DNA from: Baffinella frigidus
Lineage: Eukaryota; Cryptophyceae; Cryptomonadales; Baffinellaceae
Reading direction: 5' to 3'
DNA: 10,944 bases
Assembly (NCBI GenBank): GCA_026770585.1
Contig: MU647813.1
Span: forward strand, 1 to 10,944
Under the pieces are notes generated by a model that was not told the origin of the DNA, searched no databases, and worked only from the letters and a program-made list of their open reading frames with translations. The position numbers and the translations under genes are program-made. Positions 10,201 to 10,944 of the stretch are shown here, in pieces; position 1 is the first letter of the stretch; each line of letters begins with the position of its first letter.

Positions 10201-10825
10201 TGCACGGTCATTTGATGTGGCCTTGAGAAAATTGCCGCAGAGGGATGTGCCCTCTTCAGTCGCGATGGTCTTATCTCAGAAAACGAGTTCTAAAACTCGT
10301 TTTCTTAAGTCAATTTTTCTATAAATTTGTCAACTTATGCGGAGATTCAAGAATAAGTTGACGAATTCGTAGGGGAATTGACTTAAGAAAACGAGTTTTA
10401 GAACTCGTTTTCTGAGATAAGGTCTCGACATCTTCGCACTCCTCCGGTCCAACCCTTTGATAACAACCTTTGCGGCACACCCTACCGAAGAAGTTTCCGC
10501 ATGCAGTGCAAGCGAGGGGGGCACGGTCATTTGTGGTCCTGAGGGTTGTGACCTCTTCGGTAGCGATGGTGACGAGGGTCTCGACGTCCTCACACTCCCC
10601 CGGCGCACCGCAACCCCTCTCACATTCCTTCCGCGGCACTACCCTCAAGACCACCTCTACACGCTCAAAATATCAAAACCCCGTTTTAAAAACATATTGC
10701 ACCCCCCCCCCCGTACCTCTTCGGTAGCGATGGTGACGAGGGTCTCGACGTCCTCGCACTCCTCCGCGAGGCGCTTCCGGTGCTCCAGGCAGTCCAGGCT
10801 GCTGGAGTGCCACAGCGCGAGGTAC
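2413..10825 (-). CDS. Unrecognised multi-exon alpha-helical protein (eleven exons, 5'-partial)
   Basis: Exons in transcription order are 10717-10825 (A), 9609-9718 (B), 8743-8848 (C), 8049-8123 (D), 6788-6916 (E), 5787-5873 (F), 4527-4586 (G), 4253-4312 (H), 3611-3700 (I), 2753-2842 (J) and 2413-2496 (K, terminal if the TAG is used). All proposed introns start GT and end AG. Phases agree throughout: A begins with one extra base, the B/C junction splits an Arg codon (AG|G), and all others are phase 0. The joined frame has no stop over 332 residues. Composition is rich in Leu, Ala, Glu, Arg and Trp, as in helical solenoids or coiled coils; no catalytic motif, signal peptide or membrane helix is visible. 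I do not recognise the family. The 5' end lies beyond the right edge. Introns run from 214 to about 1200 bp and are packed with exon-end copies, telomere-like tracts and TIR elements. The model is inference from splice signals and frame continuity; one or more further exons may be missed, most likely between F and G or I and J. Confidence 0.65.
2501..2692. repeat. Telomere-like array in intron J-K
   Basis: Four or five good TTTAGGG units, then TTTGGGG units, then mixed variants. The sense-strand end, CCCTAAACTCTAAGCAG, runs straight into exon K. Confidence 0.9.
2753..2842 (-). CDS. Exon J of the minus-strand gene
   Basis: 90 nt, 30 codons, phase 0 from acceptor CCGATCTGCAG to donor CAG|GTCGAA. 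It opens TLAGGLEKRLAEEALGGAPG and ends AAAALLVQ. A second acceptor at 2905 (GCTTTCCCCCCGTATCCACAG) has a much better pyrimidine tract. It would extend the exon in the same frame by 20 codons (beginning SSAAGPSGRPKL) plus two bases, but then its phase would not match exon I. If that site is real, another exon must lie between 2905 and 3610. Confidence 0.55.
2971..3209. repeat. Telomere-like array in intron I-J
   Basis: Nearly perfect TTTAGGG from about 3000 to 3050, then decaying into GGGTATA, GGGTACA and GGGTCA variants and a duplicated GGGATGGCYGGGGCTCGG block (about 3136 and 3206) that overlaps the edge of an exon I copy. Confidence 0.9.
3226..3515 (-). repeat. Three exon I 3'-end copies with donors
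   Basis: Copies begin at 3470 (ECECARALSEEAHDDP, GTATTG), 3364 (LCECAGALSEEASDDP, GTATTA) and 3226 (RCECARVLSEEASDDP, GTCCGA). All keep the frame through the donor and none has an acceptor. The two distal copies share AS for AQ, so one probably derived from the other. A TTATTA/TTTATT microsatellite (3283-3340) lies between the last two. Confidence 0.85.
3611..3700 (-). CDS. Exon I of the minus-strand gene
   Basis: 90 nt, 30 codons, phase 0 at both ends: acceptor CTACCCGTAG, opens EPGGSEEWQEMFERLCECAR, ends LSEEAQDDP, donor CCG|GTATGA. Strongly helical. Three 3'-end copies lie downstream in intron I-J. Confidence 0.75.
3704..3769. repeat. Short telomere-like array at the exon I acceptor
   Basis: TTTAGGG and TTTGGTG units on plus. 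The sense strand reads AAACCCTACCCGTAG directly into exon I. Confidence 0.85.
3878..4075. repeat. GTGTCGATGAAGG repeats and a 16-bp perfect palindrome
   Basis: CCCCGGATATCCGGGG (3878-3893) is a perfect palindrome. From about 3930 to 4050 a GTGTCGATGAAGG-like unit recurs about five times, interspersed with G-runs. All lie in intron H-I. Confidence 0.75.
4085..4120 (-). repeat. Exon H 3'-end copy with donor
   Basis: Reads EEGVVLLGHWPQ followed by GTGCTC. It is 12 codons long, in frame, with one substitution. It lies downstream of exon H. Confidence 0.85.
4137..4245. repeat. CT-rich microsatellite in intron H-I
   Basis: (CT)n with CCCTCT variants; on the sense strand it is a purine GA tract just after the exon H donor. 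It separates exon H from its 3'-end copy. Confidence 0.9.
4253..4312 (-). CDS. Exon H of the minus-strand gene
   Basis: 60 nt, exactly 20 codons, phase 0 at both ends: acceptor CCCTAAACGCTAG, reads VAGRVRLLEEGMVLLGHWPQ, donor CAG|GTACCG. The CCCTAAA array sits directly against the acceptor. Confidence 0.7.
4313..4526. repeat. Telomere-like array forming almost all of intron G-H
   Basis: Degenerate TTTAGGG on plus (CCCTAAA on the sense strand) shifts to TTTGGGG toward exon G. This 214-bp intron is therefore essentially a telomere-type repeat bracketed by GTGAAC and CGCTAG. Confidence 0.85.
4527..4586 (-). CDS. Exon G of the minus-strand gene
   Basis: 60 nt, exactly 20 codons, phase 0 at both ends. 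The acceptor TTATTTCCCCTGTGCAG has a good pyrimidine tract. It reads RAALECIELAGIGGEGGRAE and ends with donor GAG|GTGAAC. Confidence 0.7.
4681..4817 (-). repeat. 32-bp satellite carrying the exon G acceptor junction
   Basis: Four cores begin at 4705, 4737, 4769 and 4801. On the sense (minus) strand each reads GGGGGGGTGCAG|CGCCCTAAA, so every unit contains a C-terminal-G acceptor like the exon G boundary (CTGTGCAG|CGCG) joined to a CCCTAAA half-unit. It lies upstream of exon G, where 5'-end copies are expected. Confidence 0.8.
5036..5078. repeat. Inverted repeat with 14-bp perfect arms
   Basis: AGGACACCAGATGC (5036-5049) pairs exactly with GCATCTGGTGTCCT (5065-5078) over a 15-nt loop. It is in a 300-bp stretch of intron F-G without other assigned features. 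Confidence 0.85.
5107..5330. repeat. Repeated GACCGCACTAAGTGGACCAC motif
   Basis: Near-identical copies occur at about 5109-5128, 5270-5289 and 5308-5328, the last with one extra A. CCACTTAGTG (5293-5302) is an inverted partial copy. All lie in intron F-G. Confidence 0.75.
5252..5786 (-). repeat. Exon F 3'-end copies and ~200-bp tandem intron duplication
   Basis: Exon F 3'-end copies start at 5563 (GGVLGGRSDGLWNIQ, donor GTGCAG), 5363 (GGVRGTRSDGLWNIR, donor lost to GC) and 5252 (LWSIQ only, GC). The sequences between 5363, 5563 and 5787 are tandem copies of about 200-224 bp sharing CAGTCAACTGAATCTGA and CTATTCGCGCTAAGGCAGTC. Each contains many short AAGGCAGTC/AAGACAGTC units. Decay increases with distance from the parent exon. 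Confidence 0.85.
5787..5873 (-). CDS. Exon F of the minus-strand gene
   Basis: 87 nt, 29 codons, phase 0 at both ends: acceptor GCACACAG, opens VTAEMYSARVQLRPGG, ends RSDGLWNIQ, donor CAG|GTGCAG. It is the clearest case of the polarity rule: two 5'-end copies lie upstream (6062-6114, 6285-6310) and three 3'-end copies downstream (5563, 5363 and 5252). Confidence 0.75.
5981..6045. repeat. Dispersed ~60-bp repeat, copy 2
   Basis: Second copy of 2355-2415, same orientation, in intron E-F. Confidence 0.8.
6062..6114 (-). repeat. Exon F 5'-end copy 2 with acceptor
   Basis: TTAAACAG|GTTACGGTTGAGATG reads VTVEMYSARVQLRPSGV, covering over half of exon F in frame, then diverges. It lies upstream of exon F. 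Confidence 0.85.
6147..6170 (+). repeat. Inverted copy of the exon D donor junction
   Basis: TTGCCAGCGAGCAGGTCTT on the plus strand matches the minus-strand end of exon D (FASEQ|GTCT). It is the only exon-end copy found outside the introns adjacent to its parent, and it is in opposite orientation. Confidence 0.65.
6285..6310 (-). repeat. Exon F 5'-end copy 1 with acceptor
   Basis: CACACAG|GTGACGGCCGAGATG reads VTAEMYSAR and then runs into a stop. It lies upstream of exon F, in intron E-F. Confidence 0.8.
6463..6632. repeat. Variant telomere-like array (GGGCTTA type) with a 56-bp higher-order unit
   Basis: Starts as GGGCTTA repeats and becomes GGGCTCA, GGCTTTC and GGCTAAT variants. A longer unit containing CTCAGGGCTAATGCCTT recurs at 6531 and 6587 (period 56). 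The C-for-T change at one position is shared by most repeats, showing local homogenisation distinct from the GGGTTTA arrays. Confidence 0.85.
6788..6916 (-). CDS. Exon E of the minus-strand gene
   Basis: 129 nt, 43 codons, phase 0 at both ends: acceptor CATTTGCAG, opens LLDISRRENDAHTALALLSI, ends LQPRELQ, donor CAG|GTCTCC. The middle (ALALLSIAKLSCEAARRRA) resembles a TPR-like helix, but one such helix is not diagnostic. It is the longest exon and, unusually for this gene, has no visible end copies in its flanking introns. Confidence 0.65.
6917..7288. other. Intron D-E, acceptor-side part, no recognised feature
   Basis: No exon-end copy, telomere-like tract or repeat stands out. A plus-strand open frame crosses it (to about 7175) but looks incidental. 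Confidence 0.5.
7374..7496. repeat. Inverted repeat with 35-bp arms
   Basis: 7374-7408 and 7462-7496 are reverse complements at 32 of 35 positions (core CTGCCTGAGTTTTATTC), with a 53-nt loop. It is nested inside the 7289-8042 segment and directly abuts an exon D copy. It resembles a small MITE, but no target duplication is clear. Confidence 0.8.
7501..7550 (-). repeat. Exon D 3'-end copy 3, frameshifted
   Basis: Reads EPDATSEKRFHF and then shifts frame through one extra C before the GAGCAG|GTCGCC donor. It begins 4 nt after the right arm of the inverted repeat at 7374-7496. Confidence 0.8.
7658..7710 (-). repeat. Exon D 3'-end copy 2 with donor
   Basis: Reads PEPDTASEKRFRFASEQ followed by GTCTCA. 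The frame is intact and there is no acceptor. Confidence 0.85.
7892..7943 (-). repeat. Exon D 3'-end copy 1 with donor
   Basis: Reads EPDAASEKRFRFASEQ followed by GTCTCC. The frame is intact. It is closest to the parent in both position and sequence. Confidence 0.85.
8049..8123 (-). CDS. Exon D of the minus-strand gene
   Basis: 75 nt, 25 codons, phase 0 at both ends: acceptor CTCCTGACAG, opens EHCRRLRAPEPDAVSEKR and ends FRFASEQ, donor CAG|GTCTCG. Its donor lies 6 nt from the outer edge of a TIR-bounded segment (7289-8042) that contains three copies of this exon's 3' end. Confidence 0.75.
8204..8281. repeat. Dispersed ~80-bp repeat, copy 2
   Basis: Second copy of the element at 2153-2234, in the loop of the inverted repeat at 8158-8532, in intron C-D. 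Confidence 0.8.
8480..8497 (-). repeat. Exon D 5'-end copy with acceptor
   Basis: GCGCAG|GCGCACTGCCGGCGACTG copies the exon D start (EHCRRL as AHCRRL) and then diverges. It lies upstream of exon D in intron C-D. Confidence 0.7.
8618..8654 (-). repeat. Exon C 3'-end copy
   Basis: Reads HLSWVTVFGSQ, matching the exon C end HLSWVTALRSQ, then GGTTTC. The GT is shifted by one base. It lies in intron C-D, downstream of the parent. Confidence 0.75.
8743..8848 (-). CDS. Exon C of the minus-strand gene
   Basis: 106 nt: one base completing an Arg codon, then 35 codons (LLWDPPFGSYDFVAELSAYA to LSWVTALRSQ), donor CAG|GTTGGT. The acceptor CCGGCAG is preceded on the sense strand by an unbroken run of about 14 C, which serves as a pyrimidine tract. 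Copies of its 5' end lie upstream and of its 3' end downstream. Confidence 0.75.
8891..8954. repeat. 8-bp tandem microsatellite (GATTCTAT)8
   Basis: Eight units with minor variants (GG, CC and AC substitutions). It is flanked on both sides by CAACCACCCTT/TAACCACCCTT-like sequence, so a larger duplication is also present. It lies in intron B-C. Confidence 0.9.
8994..9014 (-). repeat. Exon C 5'-end copy with acceptor
   Basis: CAGCAG|GCTGCTGTGGGACCCGCC repeats the exon C acceptor and its first codons (LLWDPP), then diverges. It lies upstream of the exon, as the polarity rule predicts for 5'-end copies. Confidence 0.75.
9098..9129 (-). repeat. Exon C internal fragment, frameshifted
   Basis: Matches the middle of exon C (FVAEL to AYAKT) with one base missing, so the frame is broken. 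It lies upstream of exon C in intron B-C. Confidence 0.65.
9189..9272 (-). repeat. Exon B 3'-end copy 2 with donor
   Basis: Reads CAPNDKWASELHHLQYATRL and on to DRLCRDA, then GTCTCT. Relative to exon B it lacks one codon near the end and has several substitutions. It is more diverged than the copy at 9379-9460 and further from the parent exon. Confidence 0.8.
9282..9600. repeat. TGTACATATA-type palindromic repeat island
   Basis: Multiple copies of GTACATATATTGTACA-like strings at about 9282-9352 and 9464-9598, interrupted by an exon B copy. The motif is largely self-complementary, so the single strand can fold in many registers. The AT-rich island contrasts sharply with the GC-rich exon copies. 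Confidence 0.85.
9379..9460 (-). repeat. Exon B 3'-end copy 1 with donor
   Basis: About 82 bp, nearly identical to the 3' part of exon B (NDKWAAELHH to LRRADV) and followed by the same GTGTGACG donor. It joins directly to TGTACATATA-type repeats on its 5' side, with no AG acceptor at the join. Confidence 0.85.
9609..9718 (-). CDS. Exon B of the minus-strand gene
   Basis: 110 nt: acceptor GTTTTTGGCAG, 36 codons plus AG, donor GTGTGACA. It begins VESLNEQCALNDKWAAELHH and ends LLDRLRRADA. The trailing AG joins the first G of exon C to make an Arg codon, an independent check on both boundaries. The sequence is helical and amphipathic. Two truncated copies lie downstream at 9379-9460 and 9189-9272. 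Confidence 0.75.
9952..9995 (-). repeat. Exon A 3'-end copy 4 with donor
   Basis: Reads EECEDVEPPVTIAAEE and then GTATGG. The spacer at about 9998-10082 is homologous to about 10454-10552 (both begin CTTTGATAACAACCTTTGCGG without one base), so the amplified unit includes intron sequence as well as exon end. Confidence 0.8.
10083..10128 (-). repeat. Exon A 3'-end copy 3 with donor
   Basis: Reads EWEDVETLVTIATEE and then GTTACA. Its upstream spacer differs from those of copies 1, 2 and 4. The frame is intact and no acceptor is present. Confidence 0.8.
10149..10248. repeat. Inverted repeat with 17-bp perfect arms
   Basis: ACATCCCTCTGCGGCAA (10149-10165) is the exact reverse complement of 10232-10248, with a 66-nt spacer. 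It lies within the spacer between two exon A copies, in intron A-B. Confidence 0.8.
10252..10446 (-). repeat. Exon A 3'-end copy 2, split by a TIR element
   Basis: The right part (10421-10446) reads PEECEDVET and the left part (10252-10270) reads TIATEE. A 150-bp inverted-repeat element sits between them. Compared with the other copies, about nine bases around the insertion point are missing. The donor has decayed to GG. Confidence 0.75.
10271..10420. mobile_element. 150-bp MITE-like element with 45-bp perfect terminal inverted repeats
   Basis: 10271-10315 and 10376-10420 are exact reverse complements, starting TTATCTCAGAAAACGAGTTC. Each TIR contains its own palindrome (AAAACGAGTT ctaa AACTCGTTTT). 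The interior also folds: AATTTGTCAACTTAT pairs with ATAAGTTGACGAATT at 14 of 15. GGTC flanks both sides (10267-10270 and 10421-10424), a possible 4-bp target-site duplication. It carries no ORF, so it would be non-autonomous. The superfamily is not assigned. Confidence 0.85.
10553..10598 (-). repeat. Exon A 3'-end copy 1 with donor
   Basis: Reads ECEDVETLVTIATEE followed by GTCACA. The coding frame is intact but there is no acceptor or upstream half of the exon, so this is a donor-side fragment in intron A-B. Confidence 0.8.
10717..10825 (-). CDS. Exon A of the minus-strand gene
   Basis: 109 nt: acceptor CCTGGCAG, then one base plus 36 codons, then donor GAG|GTACGG. It opens YLALWHSSSLDCLEHRKRL and ends EECEDVETLVTIATEE, a charged helical sequence. 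The acceptor is immediately preceded on the sense strand by a CCCTAAA array (10834-10944). Several 3'-end copies lie downstream at 9952-10598, which marks the right-hand complete version as the parental exon. Confidence 0.7.
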
Positions 10826-10833
10826 CTGCCAGG

Positions 10834-10944
10834 GGTTTAGGGTTTAGGGTTTATGGTTTAGGGTTTAGGGTTTAAGGTTTGAGGTTTGTTTAGGGTTTCG
10901 GGTTTAGGGTTTAGGGTTTAAGGTTTGAGGTTTGTTTAGGGTTT
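10834..10944. repeat. Telomere-like array upstream of exon A
   Basis: Degenerate TTTAGGG with TTTAAGG and TTTGAGG variants, including a 46-bp-scale repeat of AAGGTTTGAGGTTTGTTTAG. It reaches the right edge of the window. Its degeneracy and position next to an acceptor argue that it is interstitial rather than the chromosome end. Confidence 0.85.

Noticed and set aside
3226-10598. Exon-end copies as mutually exclusive alternative exons
   Set aside because: Each donor-side copy lacks an acceptor and the 5' half of the exon, and the acceptor-side copies lack a donor, so none is a complete exon. RNA data could change this.
10834-10944. Chromosome end (true telomere)
   Set aside because: The TTTAGGG units are degenerate, they lie immediately upstream of a splice acceptor, and similar arrays recur throughout the introns.

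Overview
This window looks like nuclear DNA from a eukaryote, most likely a microalga of the green lineage. The evidence is many degenerate TTTAGGG (plant/alga-type telomere) tracts, GC-rich short exons bounded by GT-AG junctions, long repeat-filled introns, microsatellites, and no operons or bacterial ribosome-binding sites. Dinoflagellates also have TTTAGGG telomeres, but the exclusive use of GT donors argues mildly against them. The taxon call is inference.

Layout. (1) 1-498: AT-rich flank with TAA/TAAA microsatellites and two small perfect hairpins. (2) 499-1293, plus strand: an intronless ankyrin-repeat gene whose 3' part carries an in-frame 63-bp minisatellite. (3) 1294-2412: mostly non-coding, with a CT tract, a duplicated 22-bp motif and copies of dispersed repeats. 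(4) 2413-10825, minus strand: my reading is that almost all of this is one multi-exon gene, open at its 5' end. The six-frame view hides it because the exons are only 60-129 bp. I can chain eleven exons (A-K, named in transcription order from high to low coordinates). Every junction is AG/GT and every phase is compatible. The joined product is 332 residues up to a possible TAG at 2413-2415. It is Leu/Ala/Glu/Arg-rich and looks alpha-helical; I do not recognise its family.

The most striking feature is the intron content. Several introns contain repeated, decayed copies of the ends of their neighbouring exons, under a clear polarity rule. Copies of an exon's 3' end, often with its GT donor, lie in the intron downstream of that exon. 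Copies of an exon's 5' end, with its AG acceptor, lie in the intron upstream. I count about 17 donor-side and at least 4 acceptor-side copies, plus a 32-bp satellite that carries one acceptor junction. The rest of the intron space holds CCCTAAA (sense strand) telomere-like arrays, several abutting a 3' splice site, and at least two TIR elements. One of these is a 150-bp element with 45-bp perfect TIRs that interrupts an exon-end copy. The other is a ~754-bp TIR-bounded segment that starts 6 nt from a donor and encloses three exon-end copies. I call these exon-seeded intron satellites; the name and mechanism are mine.

The two genes converge on 1294-2412. Nothing in the sequence links their functions.
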